DNA from: G963677915 sp963677915
GTDB taxonomy: Bacteria; Bacillota; Clostridia; Lachnospirales; Vallitaleaceae
Assembly: GCA_963677915.2 (NCBI GenBank)
Contig: CAXXGE010000038.1
Span: 1 to 64,000 of the forward strand
DNA length: 64,000 nucleotides
Reading direction: 5' to 3'
Shown here: positions 16,617 to 25,675 of the stretch, in pieces
Position numbering within the stretch: position 1 is the stretch's first letter
Layout of the letters: each line of letters begins with the position of its first letter
Program-made: the position numbers and the translations under genes
The notes under the pieces: model-generated
Database searches by the model: none
Told to the model about the DNA's origin: nothing
What the model saw: only the letters and a program-made list of their open reading frames with translations

Positions 16617-17880
16617 ATGGAATTCAAGAAGATAGCAATTAACGAACTGATGCCGGCCAGCTACAATCCTAGGAAAGAAGCTGAAGCCTGGTGATAGTGA
16701 ATATGAAAAGATCAAAGGGCAGTATCCAGGAGTTTGGCTATGTGGACTCCGGTCATCGTCAACAAAGATATGACGGTCATCGGTGGTCATCAGAGGATAA
16801 GTGTTTTGAAAGACCTCGGTTTTGTGGATATCGATTGTGTTGTCATCGATATTGACAAGACACAAAGAGAAAGCTTTGAATATCGCTCTTAATAAGGTCA
16901 CGTAGGAGAATGGTCCGAGGAGCTCTTGGCTGATTTGATTAAGGACTTGCAGTCGCTTGGACTATGATGTGAGCTTCACTGGCTTTGAGCCTCCTGAAAT
17001 TGACCAGCTTTTCAGCAAGGTTCACGATAAAGATGTAAGTGAAGATGACGAGCTTTGATTTGACTAAGGCTCTTGAGGAAGCAACCTTTCGTGCAACGCG
17101 GTGACATCTGGACAGTTGGAAGACATCGGCTTATGTGTGGTGATGCAACTGATCCAAGAGATGTAGAGCAAGCTTACTGACTGGTAGGAAAGTGAACCTT
17201 GTACATTACTGATTTGCCGTATGGAGTTTCATACACCGGTGGGACAGGGCTTACGATCAAGAATGATGATCTGAAAGGTGACGAATTCTACAATTTCATC
17301 TTGGCGTATCCTTTCAAGAACATGGCAGAGAACATGGATGCCGGTGCTTCGATCTATGTCTTTCATGCTGATACTGAAGGTCTGAATTTCAGAAAGGCTT
17401 TTGTTGATGCAGGTTTTCATTTGAGCGGCGTGTGTATATGGAAGAAAAATGCATTGGTTCTGAGCAGATAGTCCATATAACTGGATTCACGAGCCGATCC
17501 TGTTTGGTTGGCTCAAAGGAGGCAAACACAAATGGTACACCGGACGTTCAGAGACGACGGTATGGAACTATGACAAGCCTAAGAAGAATGAGAGCCATCC
17601 AACAGAAAAACCTGTTGGTTTATTGGCCTATCCTATCAAGAACTCTTCGCAAGTCAATGGCATTGTCATGGACACATTCCTTGGATCAGGATCGACCATG
17701 ATCGCTTGTGAACAAACGGATAGGATTTGTTATGGCATGGACCTTGATGAAAAATACGTAAGTGTGGCGCTTCGAAGATTCGTAAAATTTGTTGGGTCTG
17801 ATGAAGGTGTGTTTGTAGGACGGGAAGGTAAGACGATTCCCTACTCAGAGCTGGTGAAAGAGGTTGTGTTGAAGGAATGA
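16617..17880 (+). pseudogene. ParB-like/DNA methyltransferase, heavily frameshifted
   Basis: The ATG at 16617 opens a ParB/Srx-like domain (EFKKIAINELMPASYNPR). Later pieces in alternating frames read VIVNKDMTVIGGHQRISVLK, EWSEELLADLIKDL, PYGVSYTGGTGLTIKNDD, NESHPTEKPVGLL and VMDTFLGSGSTMIACEQT. Together they describe the common phage fusion of a ParB nuclease-like domain with an N6/N4-type methyltransferase. Roughly ten frame changes are needed to read it through. The catalytic DPPY motif reads DLPY. It is unlikely to make active enzyme if the sequence is correct. Confidence 0.8.
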
Positions 17881-18013
17881 TCAAGAGTTGCGATTTGGTA
17901 AGATAGGAAAGTTGAAACGTGCAAAAAAATCCGTGAGAAAGTACATAATCCGCTTGCTATTTCCTGCGTTTAGAGTGATGTATAGAGTACCAAATGCACA
18001 GGAGGTAGCAGAT

Positions 18014-18223
18014 ATGAGTATCAAAAAAGGAGATCTATTCAAGGCAAGCTATTACCCGAACCGGACCTACATAGTGGCAGGCAGATGGAACCGAGACATT
18101 GTTCTTTCACCGGTTGATGAGAGCGAAGAATGTGAGCTGTACTCAGAAGGAGAAATCAAGGAACTGGTCCAGCAGGGCCGCCTTACTCAGGTAGCACCAG
18201 AGAGTGAGGTGGAATCAAGATGA
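18014..18223 (+). CDS. Small phage protein of unknown function
   Basis: 69 residues from ATG 18014, with GGAGG eight bases upstream. It begins MSIKKGDLFKASYYPNR and has an acidic C-terminal half. The compact beta-rich start (RTYIVAGRWNRDIVLSPVD) suggests a small barrel-like fold, but I recognise no family. The ATGA overlap with the next gene indicates co-translation. Confidence 0.65.
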   Translation: MSIKKGDLFKASYYPNRTYIVAGRWNRDIVLSPVDESEECELYSEGEIKELVQQGRLTQVAPESEVESR

Positions 18224-18957
18224 CCAGGAAAGAATTAGTCACAGCAATAGGCGAGCAGCTTAATCAGAAACCGAAGTACCTTGGTCCACCGAGTTTTGCA
18301 TATGAAGTCGAGACAGAAAATGAAACTTACACCATTGATAAGGAGAGTCAAATCATGACAAGTAACGGTGAGTTCATCACATTCGATGAGCTGATAGAAA
18401 GGGCCGCGGATACGGCTAAGGAAAGTGGCGGCCTGGAAGTGAAACTTCCCATGGATGACCATACCTGCAGAAGTCTTAGAAACATCATCAACATGCTCGC
18501 CAGTAAGCAGAACTTACTGATCCAGTCGCTTAGTCTAAAAGAGCATCTGGTGGAGGCGGATTTTGCAGAAGAGCTTAGCGGTGCCAACGTCGATGATATG
18601 GATGCTTTCAAAGCGGCTTATCTAGCTGCTGGACCAGAGCGGTGCCCGGGTTTTCGGGTGGATTTTGAAGCAAAGACATTTGCTTTCCGGATCATTTCAG
18701 ATGAGCTTGACGCACCAAAGGTCAGAGCGTTTACGGACCTGGCTTCGCTGATAAGTACCTATGCAAAGGCGCTGGTAAGGGCATCGGCCAAACCTTCAGA
18801 GGAAGACAATCCAAAGTTCCTGCTGCGTGTCTGGCTTATACGCCTCGGTATGTCTGGTGAAGCCTATAAGGAATCGCGGAAGGCCCTAATTGCCAACCTA
18901 CCGGGCAACAGCGCGTTCAGAAGGGCCGCAAGGGAAGGTGATGCGGATGAAGCCTAA
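18220..18957 (+). CDS. Conserved phage protein, function unknown
   Basis: 245 residues. The N-terminal 40 residues carry a short strand-rich part (FAYEVETENETYTIDKESQI). The C-terminal part (ERCPGFRVDFEAKTFAFRII and LLRVWLIRLGMSGEAYKESR) resembles proteins labelled virulence-related in Firmicutes phages, a label without a demonstrated activity. It lies between the methyltransferase remnant and terminase. Start and stop overlap both neighbours, so it belongs to the same transcript. Confidence 0.65.
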   Translation: MTRKELVTAIGEQLNQKPKYLGPPSFAYEVETENETYTIDKESQIMTSNGEFITFDELIERAADTAKESGGLEVKLPMDDHTCRSLRNIINMLASKQNLLIQSLSLKEHLVEADFAEELSGANVDDMDAFKAAYLAAGPERCPGFRVDFEAKTFAFRIISDELDAPKVRAFTDLASLISTYAKALVRASAKPSEEDNPKFLLRVWLIRLGMSGEAYKESRKALIANLPGNSAFRRAAREGDADEA

Positions 18958-19135
18958 ATGTAAACTGTCCGGGCAGAATGGGAACATATTCAGCCTAATG
19001 GGTATTGCATCAAGAGCTTTGAAGGATTCAGGGCTTCATGATCAGGCGATGGAAATGGCTGAACGAATTAGCACTGAGGCCGAGAGCTATTACAAAGCGA
19101 TTGCTATTATCAGCGAGTACGTAGAAGTAGAATAG
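18947..19135 (+). CDS. Small helical phage protein
   Basis: 62 residues from ATG 18947, with AGGGAAGG eight bases upstream, overlapping the previous gene's end. The sequence KPKCKLSGQNGNIFSLMGIA followed by alternating helices resembles short phage proteins usually found beside the preceding gene. No function is known to me. Confidence 0.6.
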   Translation: MKPKCKLSGQNGNIFSLMGIASRALKDSGLHDQAMEMAERISTEAESYYKAIAIISEYVEVE

Positions 19136-19145
19136 GAGGTGCAGG

Positions 19146-19352
19146 ATGGATCGATTTTTCACCCAGAAATATTGCGATAGATGTGGCGGAAGTTTGAAAG
19201 ACGGGAGAATCCTCTCAATGCTAAACACGCAAGTTTTGTGCATGTCTTGTAAGGAAAAGGAAACAAAGGAAGATGACTACGACGAAGCGGTCAAAGCTGA
19301 GTTTGACGAGGTCAAGAAAGGCAATTACAACTACAAAGGCTTAAAGGGCTGA
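19146..19352 (+). CDS. Small zinc-ribbon protein
   Basis: 68 residues with GGAGGTG before the ATG. Two CxxC pairs (YCDRCGGSLKDGR and LCMSCKEKE) form a probable zinc ribbon, followed by an acidic tail. Such proteins are common just before the small terminase gene of Firmicutes siphophages. A DNA or protein contact role is likely but unknown. Confidence 0.7.
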   Translation: MDRFFTQKYCDRCGGSLKDGRILSMLNTQVLCMSCKEKETKEDDYDEAVKAEFDEVKKGNYNYKGLKG

Positions 19353-19367
19353 CAGCATCAACTTCTT

Positions 19368-19397
19368 AGAGTCTACCGACAAGGTGGGCTCTTTTTG
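19368..19397 (+). terminator. Terminator before the packaging operon
   Basis: AGAGTCTACC (19368-19377) pairs with GGTGGGCTCT (19383-19392) over ten pairs including two G-U, around GACAA, followed by TTTTT. It separates the small upstream genes from terminase. The wobbles occur only in the + strand RNA. Confidence 0.75.
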
Positions 19398-19422
19398 CTA
19401 TCTAAGATTGGAGGTGACACCG

Positions 19423-19893
19423 ATGGCGCAACGAGGAAGAAAACCAAAACCCACAGCGATCAAGCAACTCGAAGGCAACCCAGGGAAAAGAGAACTCAAC
19501 AAGTATGAACCTAAGCCAGAGAAAAAGGCGCCAAGGTGCCCTGCATGGCTGGATAGTGAAGCAAAGAAGGAATGGCGGCGCATGGCCAAGCAGCTGGAAG
19601 AGCTGGGCATTCTGACGGAAGTTGATATGGCTGCCTTTGCCGGGTACTGCCAAACCTATGCCAGATGGAAAGAAGCTGAGGAATTTATCTCGAAACATGG
19701 CACCATCGTCAAGACGCCTTCCGGATATTGGCAACAGGTGCCGCAGGTATCCATTGCCCAGACGTATTTGAAGATCATGAACCGTTTCTGTGAGCAGTTC
19801 GGTCTTACCCCTTCTTCCAGAAGCCGGATCGTTGCTGACAAAGCGATGGAAAGTGAGGATCCTTTGGAGCAACTGCTGAAGGTTGTGAAATAG
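19423..19893 (+). CDS. Terminase small subunit, P27 family
   Basis: 156 residues. MAQRGRKPKPTAIKQLEGNP and the RCPAWLDSEAKKEWRRM segment are hallmarks of the P27 small terminase family, which recognises the packaging site and recruits the large subunit. The C-terminus (FGLTPSSRSRI) is also typical. The ATG at 19423 is chosen because GGAGGTG lies six bases upstream. The gene pairs with the large subunit 41 bases downstream. Confidence 0.92.
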   Translation: MAQRGRKPKPTAIKQLEGNPGKRELNKYEPKPEKKAPRCPAWLDSEAKKEWRRMAKQLEELGILTEVDMAAFAGYCQTYARWKEAEEFISKHGTIVKTPSGYWQQVPQVSIAQTYLKIMNRFCEQFGLTPSSRSRIVADKAMESEDPLEQLLKVVK

Positions 19894-19934
19894 TAAAGAT
19901 TTCTATAAGGAGGGCGGCGCGGAGGTGACAGCAA

Positions 19935-21533
19935 GTGGAAGAAAAGTACAAACCAACGGAATATATGCTACCTACTTCGCGCGTAGATGAAGATAAAGCG
20001 GAATATGCCATCCGGTTCATAGAGTCATTAAAGCACACAAAGGGTGAATGGTATGGACAGCCATTCATCCTTTTGCCGTGGCAGAAGGAGATTGTCTATA
20101 ACATCTTTGGCGTCGTTAAGGAGGACGGATACCGGCAATTCACCACTGCTTATGTAGAAATCCCAAAGAAACAAGGCAAGACTGCTCTCGGTGCGGCGCT
20201 TGCTCTATTCATGCTTATCGCGGATGGTGAATGGGGCGCAGAGGTTTATAGCTGCGCGGCAGATAGGGCGCAGGCGAGTTTGATCTATCAGGTTGCAGTG
20301 GATATGATCGGTCTGTCCCCGGCACTTAGGAAAAGGCTGAAAATCATCGCTTCTCAGAAACGGATCGTCTACCCTGCCATGAACTCCTTCTATCAGGTGC
20401 TATCAAGTGAAGCGTACTCGAAGCATGGTATCAATCCCCATGCCGTTCTGTTCGATGAAGTCCATGTCGCCAACCGTGAAATGTTCAACGTCATGACCCA
20501 CGGTGCATCCGATGCCAGACGCCAACCGCTGAACTTCTTGATTACGACTGCAGGAAACGATAGATATAGTATTGGATTTGAAGTACACCAGAAAGCAGTA
20601 GACATCCTAGAAGGCAGGAAGGTGGATCCAAGTTTCTATCCTGTCATCTATGGTGCTGGTGAAAATGAAGACTGGATGGACCCTAAAGTATGGAGGAAAG
20701 CCAATCCCTCTCTTGGTATCACAGTTCAGGAAGAGAAGATGCACATCGCTTGTGAAAACGCCAAGCAGAATCCTGCTGAAGAGAACCTGTTCAGGCAGCT
20801 CCGTCTCAACCAGTGGGTGAAGCAGTCAACCAGGTGGATGCCGATGGACAAGTGGGATGCATGTGATGATACATTCGATTTGTCGATTCTTCAAGGCAGG
20901 GAGTGCTTTGGAGGACTGGACCTTTCCAGTACCACAGACATAACAGCATTCGTATTAGTATTCCCACCAAGGACCAGGGATGAGAAGTACATCGTTCTTC
21001 CGTACTTCTGGATACCGGAAGAGAACCTGCCACTTAGGGTTCGACGCGATCATGTGCCTTATGATATCTGGGAGAAGCAAGGTTACATCAAAACGACAGA
21101 AGGCAACGTGGTTCATTATGGTTTCATTGAGACATTCATTGAAGAGCTGGGAACGCTCTACAACATCAAAGAAATTGCCTTCGACAGGTGGGGAGCGGTT
21201 CAGATGGTCCAGAATCTTGAGGGCATGGGATTCACTGTCATTCCTTTTGGTCAAGGCTACAAGGATATGTCGCCACCTTCCAAAGAGCTGATGAAGCTGA
21301 CACTGGAGAAGAAGGTCGTTCATGGCAGCCAGCCGGTTCTTCGGTGGATGATGGACAACATCTATGTTAAGACGGACCCGGCTGGAAACATCAAACCCGA
21401 TAAAGAGAAGAGTACGGAGAAGATCGACGGTGCTGTAGCGATGATTATGGCGCTTGATCGGGCAATTAGGAACAAGAAGCCCCCTGGCAGTGTGTACGAT
21501 GAGAGAGGCGTCTTTATTATCGATACGTCTTGA
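19935..21533 (+). CDS. Terminase large subunit
   Basis: 532 residues from a GTG start with GGAGGTG eight bases upstream. The ATPase domain has Walker A IPKKQGKT at about residues 76-83 and Walker B AVLFDEVHV at about 165-175. The RNase H-like nuclease domain starts at GGLDLSSTTDITAFVLVF. It powers DNA translocation into the prohead and cuts concatemers. The protein looks complete. Confidence 0.95.
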   Translation: MEEKYKPTEYMLPTSRVDEDKAEYAIRFIESLKHTKGEWYGQPFILLPWQKEIVYNIFGVVKEDGYRQFTTAYVEIPKKQGKTALGAALALFMLIADGEWGAEVYSCAADRAQASLIYQVAVDMIGLSPALRKRLKIIASQKRIVYPAMNSFYQVLSSEAYSKHGINPHAVLFDEVHVANREMFNVMTHGASDARRQPLNFLITTAGNDRYSIGFEVHQKAVDILEGRKVDPSFYPVIYGAGENEDWMDPKVWRKANPSLGITVQEEKMHIACENAKQNPAEENLFRQLRLNQWVKQSTRWMPMDKWDACDDTFDLSILQGRECFGGLDLSSTTDITAFVLVFPPRTRDEKYIVLPYFWIPEENLPLRVRRDHVPYDIWEKQGYIKTTEGNVVHYGFIETFIEELGTLYNIKEIAFDRWGAVQMVQNLEGMGFTVIPFGQGYKDMSPPSKELMKLTLEKKVVHGSQPVLRWMMDNIYVKTDPAGNIKPDKEKSTEKIDGAVAMIMALDRAIRNKKPPGSVYDERGVFIIDTS

Positions 21534-21594
21534 TAATCATGCCCATATAGTATCAGTCAAATAATATTTCCCGATGGGAGAACTTTGAAGAGGT

Positions 21595-21628
21595 GCAGTT
21601 GTTGCAAAAATGCAATAGCTGTTTTTTT
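21595..21628 (+). terminator. Terminator between terminase and portal genes
   Basis: GCAGTTGTTGCA (21595-21606) pairs with TGCAATAGCTGT (21611-21622) over twelve pairs, three of them G-U, around AAAA, followed by a T-tract. It may lower or regulate read-through into the structural genes. Confidence 0.7.
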
Positions 21629-21652
21629 CTGCCCATTTTTAGGAGGAAACCG

Positions 21653-22894
21653 ATGAAAATACCCTTCATATCAAGCCTGTTTCAAACCAGAGCCAGTCCT
21701 AAGAACACATTCTGGAGCTCGGCCTATTCCTTTTTCTTTGGTAGCACGACGAGTGGCAAGCTGGTCAACGAAAGCACTGCGATGCAGACGACTGCTGTTT
21801 ATGCCTGCGTCCGGATCCTGGCAGAAACGATAGCCAGTCTGCCACTGCATACCTATCAGTATACAGATAACGGCAAGGAGAAGGCTCAGCAACATGGACT
21901 GTACTATCTGCTCCACAGCGAGCCGAACCCAGAGATGACGTCCTTCGTCTTTCGGGAAACCTTGATGAGTCACCTGCTGCTGTGGGGCAATGCCTATGCC
22001 CAGATCATCCGTGATGGTAGAGGCCGGGTGATATCACTGTACCCTCTGTTGCCAGATAGGATGACCGTCGATAGGACCTCAAGTGGTGAGCTCTACTACG
22101 AATACAGAAAGGATACCGGCATTGCTTATCTGCGTAAGGAGGAAGTGCTGCATATTCCAGGCCTCGGCTTTGATGGTCTCATTGGTTACTCCCCGATAGC
22201 CATGGCCAAGAACGCCATTGGGATGGCCATAGCGACCGAAGAATATGGCGCCAAGTTCTTTGCTAATGGGGCCAATCCTGGAGGTGTGCTAGAGCATCCG
22301 GGTGTTGTTAAAGATCCGGCAAGAATCAGGGAAAGCTGGAATGCAGTCTATCAAGGCAGTAGCAACGCCCACAAGATTGCAGTGATCGAAGAGGGCATGT
22401 CGTTCAAAACGATTGGTATTCCACCGGATCAGGCGCAGTTTCTCGAGACGCGCAAGTTTCAGACGGAGGAAATCTGCCGAATATTCAGAGTGCCACCACA
22501 CCTTGTCGCCAATCTAGATAAAGCGACCTTCAGCAACATTGAAAATCAGTCCATCAGCTTCATTGACAACACGATCGTACCTTGGGTGGCAAGGATAGAG
22601 CAGTCCCTGCAAAGAGCGCTACTCTCAGGTGCTGAGAAGAAAAGTTACACGATAAAGTTTAACCTAAACGGCAGGCTTAGAGGAGACTCGGCGTCAAGGG
22701 CGGCCTTCTACCAGATCATGAGGCAAAACGGCATTATGTCTGCCAATGACATAAGAGAGCTTGAAGAGATGAACTTGATATCGGAAGAAGATGGCGGGTT
22801 CAAGTATTTGGTAAACGGAAATTTTGTTGATATGTCAAACGCAGGGGCCTGGGCGTCGAAATACGCTGAGCCAAATGCAAATGACGGAACATAA
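21653..22894 (+). CDS. Phage portal protein, HK97 family
   Basis: 413 residues from ATG 21653, with AGGAGG six bases upstream. NESTAMQTTAVYACVRILAE, the GNAYAQIIRDGRGRV segment and VPPHLVANLDKATFSNIENQ are typical HK97-type portal motifs. It forms the dodecameric ring at the capsid vertex through which DNA passes and on which the head assembles. The order terminase, portal, protease, capsid is canonical. Confidence 0.94.
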   Translation: MKIPFISSLFQTRASPKNTFWSSAYSFFFGSTTSGKLVNESTAMQTTAVYACVRILAETIASLPLHTYQYTDNGKEKAQQHGLYYLLHSEPNPEMTSFVFRETLMSHLLLWGNAYAQIIRDGRGRVISLYPLLPDRMTVDRTSSGELYYEYRKDTGIAYLRKEEVLHIPGLGFDGLIGYSPIAMAKNAIGMAIATEEYGAKFFANGANPGGVLEHPGVVKDPARIRESWNAVYQGSSNAHKIAVIEEGMSFKTIGIPPDQAQFLETRKFQTEEICRIFRVPPHLVANLDKATFSNIENQSISFIDNTIVPWVARIEQSLQRALLSGAEKKSYTIKFNLNGRLRGDSASRAAFYQIMRQNGIMSANDIRELEEMNLISEEDGGFKYLVNGNFVDMSNAGAWASKYAEPNANDGT

Positions 22895-22926
22895 CAACTA
22901 TTGATGGAAGGGAAGGAGGGAACTAG

Positions 22927-23613
22927 ATGCCCAGAAAATTTTGGAATTGGATTAAGAACGAAGATGGAAGAAGTCTATATTTTGACGGCTATATTGCTCA
23001 GGACAGCTGGTATGACGACGAAATATCGCCCAAGCAGTTTAAGTCAGAGCTTTATGCGGATACCGGCGATGTGACGGTTTGGCTTAACTCACCAGGAGGC
23101 GATGTTTTTGGAGCTAGCCAGATATATGCAATGCTCAAGGAATATCCAGGCAAGGTGACGGTTAAGATTGACGGTATAGCAGCCAGCGCGGCGTCTGTTG
23201 TGGCCATGGCAGGAGACAGGGTATATATGGCACCGGTAGCCATGATGATGGTGCATAATCCGGCGACGATGATATTTGGTGAAGCCTCGGACTTTGAAAG
23301 CGGTATTGCCATGTTGTCAGAGGTGAAGGAAGGGATCATTAATGCCTATGAGAGTAAGACAGGTCTAAGCAGGATGAAGATTGCCAAGATGATGGATGCA
23401 GAGACCTGGTTTAGCGCTAAGAAAGCGGTGGAACTTGGCTTTGCCGATGAAGTCCTGTATGAGGCAAAGGATATCTCTGAAGAAGAGGGCTTTATCTATG
23501 ACAGAGTCACAGTAGTCAACGCTCTACGCAAGAAACTACCAAAGGCACCTGCAGAAAAGGACGACAAGACACCGGTTAGCCAACTGAATAAACGATTAGA
23601 ACTGATCAAATAG
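22927..23613 (+). CDS. ClpP-type prohead maturation protease
   Basis: 228 residues of the S14 (ClpP-like) phage protease family. The catalytic Ser is in IDGIAASAASVVAMAG (about residue 87) and the His in MMMVHNP (about residue 110). WLNSPGGDVFGASQIY is the ClpP-like oxyanion segment. It cleaves the scaffold part of the capsid protein during head maturation. GGAGGGA precedes the ATG. Confidence 0.93.
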   Translation: MPRKFWNWIKNEDGRSLYFDGYIAQDSWYDDEISPKQFKSELYADTGDVTVWLNSPGGDVFGASQIYAMLKEYPGKVTVKIDGIAASAASVVAMAGDRVYMAPVAMMMVHNPATMIFGEASDFESGIAMLSEVKEGIINAYESKTGLSRMKIAKMMDAETWFSAKKAVELGFADEVLYEAKDISEEEGFIYDRVTVVNALRKKLPKAPAEKDDKTPVSQLNKRLELIK

Positions 23614-23622
23614 GAGGAATTT

Positions 23623-24819
23623 ATGAGTAAAATACTTGAATTACGTGAGAAACGCGCGAAGCTTTGGGATGAAACCAAGGCTTTTTTAGATGCAAAAAGA
23701 GACGAAAATGACCTGTTATGTGCAGAAGATACGACCACATATGAGCGGATGGAAGCAGATGTGGTGGCACTTGGCAAGGAGATCGAGCGCCTTGAAAGGC
23801 AGGCTGGCATTGATCTTGAGATGGCAAGGGCAACAAGTAATCCCATTACAGGAAAACCGGGAGCAAGTGCAGGCAATGGCAAGACAGGACGTGCGACTGA
23901 TGAATATAAGGGCGCCTTCTGGAATGCCATGAGAAGTAAAGGCGGCTTTGATGTCTACAACGCCCTGCAGATCGGCACCGATTCTGAAGGTGGCTACCTT
24001 GTGCCGGATGAGTTTGAAGCCACACTGATTGCAGCGCTTGAAGAGGAGAACATCTTCAGGGGCCTTGCCAACATCATCAACACCTCATCCGGAGACAAGA
24101 AGATCCCGGTCGTGGCATCAAGAGGCACAGCCTCCTGGGTGGAAGAAGAAGCGGTCATCCCGGAATCGGATGATGCCTTTGGTCTGGTATCCTTGGGAGC
24201 CTTCAAGCTCGCCACCATCATTAAGGTGTCGGAAGAACTGCTTAATGACAGCGTCTTTAACCTGCAGTCCTATATCGCCAAAGAGTTTGCAAGGCGTATC
24301 GGCAGGAAGGAAGAAGAAGGCTTCCTGATTGGTGATGGTTCGGGTAAACCGACAGGAATACTTAACGCGACAGGCGGAGCAGAGCTTGGTGTGACCACGG
24401 CATCAGCGACGGGCATCAAGGTGGATGAGGTCATCGACCTTTACTACTCGCTTAGGTCGCCATACAGAAAGAACGCAGTCTTTGTCACCAATGATGCAAC
24501 GGTCAAAGAGCTTAGGAAACTCAAGGACGGTAACGGCGCGTACATTTGGCAGCCGTCTATTAAGATAGGCGAGCCGGATACGATCCTGAACAGGCCAATC
24601 AAGACGTCGTTTTACGTGCCGACCATTGAAGCCAGTGCCAAGACGATGGCCTTTGGGGACTTCTCCCATTACTGGGTAGCTGATCGCCAAGGCAGGTCTT
24701 TCCAAAGACTGAACGAGCTTTATGCGGCCACCGGTCAGGTCGGCTTCAGGGCCACCCAACGTGTGGATGGCAAGCTCATCCTTCCTGAAGCAATCAAGGT
24801 CCTTCAGCAGAAAGCGTAG
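23623..24819 (+). CDS. Major capsid protein, HK97 fold
   Basis: 398 residues. The first 90-100 residues form a charged helical scaffold (delta) domain expected to be removed by the upstream protease. The mature fold begins near NALQIGTDSEGGYLVPDEF. LSEELLNDS-like spacing, FLIGDGSGKPTGIL and AFGDFSHYWVADRQG are characteristic capsid segments. AGGAGG precedes the ATG. Confidence 0.94.
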   Translation: MSKILELREKRAKLWDETKAFLDAKRDENDLLCAEDTTTYERMEADVVALGKEIERLERQAGIDLEMARATSNPITGKPGASAGNGKTGRATDEYKGAFWNAMRSKGGFDVYNALQIGTDSEGGYLVPDEFEATLIAALEEENIFRGLANIINTSSGDKKIPVVASRGTASWVEEEAVIPESDDAFGLVSLGAFKLATIIKVSEELLNDSVFNLQSYIAKEFARRIGRKEEEGFLIGDGSGKPTGILNATGGAELGVTTASATGIKVDEVIDLYYSLRSPYRKNAVFVTNDATVKELRKLKDGNGAYIWQPSIKIGEPDTILNRPIKTSFYVPTIEASAKTMAFGDFSHYWVADRQGRSFQRLNELYAATGQVGFRATQRVDGKLILPEAIKVLQQKA

Positions 24820-24830
24820 GTGACTAAAGA

Positions 24831-25052
24831 ATGAGTAACGTAAAGAACTACACGGAGCAGGGCGGCATAAGGACGGTAATCGGTGGCGAGCTGGCCATCG
24901 AAACCGGAGGCACGATGACGGTTGGCGGGACTGCCTTTGGTCCTGCTGAGACGCAAGCAGACAGCGTTGCCTCAACTGTAGCCGGCACTGTGGCAGACCT
25001 AAACGCTTTGCTGGCAAAACTTAAGGCGGCAGGTCTGATGCTGACTGAATGA
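24831..25052 (+). CDS. Head fiber-like small protein
   Basis: 73 residues. MSNVKNYTEQGGIRTVIGG and the end LNALLAKLKAAGLM match short phage proteins annotated as head fibers and placed just after the capsid gene. It is probably a capsid decoration or fiber subunit. The start lies 11 bases after the capsid stop. Confidence 0.72.
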   Translation: MSNVKNYTEQGGIRTVIGGELAIETGGTMTVGGTAFGPAETQADSVASTVAGTVADLNALLAKLKAAGLMLTE

Positions 25053-25070
25053 TGAAAGGTGGTGAGCGCA

Positions 25071-25349
25071 TTGATCGTCACACTTGAAAACACAAAAGAA
25101 TGGATCAGAGTCGAGTCAAATGACGAGGATGCGCTCATCACAAGCTTCATCCTGGCGGCGGAGGATATCGTAGAAGGTATCCTTCGTTTTTCGCTTGCTG
25201 ACTTTGAGGAAGGCGTCCCGGAACCCGTCAAGCATGCCATCTACTTTGCGGTATCGAAGTTTTATGAAGAGCGCAATGAGCTGGATATGGACGAAGTGAT
25301 TGATGTCCTGACGGCCCTGCTCTTTGCCTATAGGGAGGTGGCTTGGTGA
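25071..25349 (+). CDS. Head-tail connector, gp6-like
   Basis: 92 residues from TTG 25071, preceded by AGGTGGTGA; a GTG at 25059 would sit inside that ribosome site. The sequence IVTLENTKEWIRVESNDEDA followed by helices is the gp6-type (DUF3199-like) adaptor that joins portal to tail. The stop overlaps the next ATG. Confidence 0.82.
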   Translation: MIVTLENTKEWIRVESNDEDALITSFILAAEDIVEGILRFSLADFEEGVPEPVKHAIYFAVSKFYEERNELDMDEVIDVLTALLFAYREVAW

Positions 25350-25675
25350 TGAAAATTGGCGAGCTGAACAAAAGAATATCGTTTGTCAGCATTCAGCCGG
25401 TGATCAATGAGAATGGCTTTGAAACGCAGGAAGAAACAGTTGTGAAGACCGTATGGGCAAAGGCCAGTAACCTGTATGGCAAGGAATTCTATGAAGCTGC
25501 TGCAGTGCAGAAGGAACAGAGTGTGAAATTTATCATCAGGGCTATGGGTGACATTGATGAGAGCATGAAGATTCGGTTTGATGGCAAGCTATATGACATC
25601 GCGTTCATTGATGATATCAAATATGCAGGAAAGACGATGGAGATAAAGGCACTGGAGGTGGAGCCAAGTGGCTAA
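25349..25675 (+). CDS. Head closure protein, SPP1 gp16-like
   Basis: 108 residues from ATG 25349, with GGGAGGTG eight bases upstream. MKIGELNKRISF at the start and VKFIIRAMGDIDESMKIRF within are typical of the phage head-tail adaptor family that seals the head after packaging. The stop overlaps the gp10-type gene. Confidence 0.85.
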   Translation: MKIGELNKRISFVSIQPVINENGFETQEETVVKTVWAKASNLYGKEFYEAAAVQKEQSVKFIIRAMGDIDESMKIRFDGKLYDIAFIDDIKYAGKTMEIKALEVEPSG

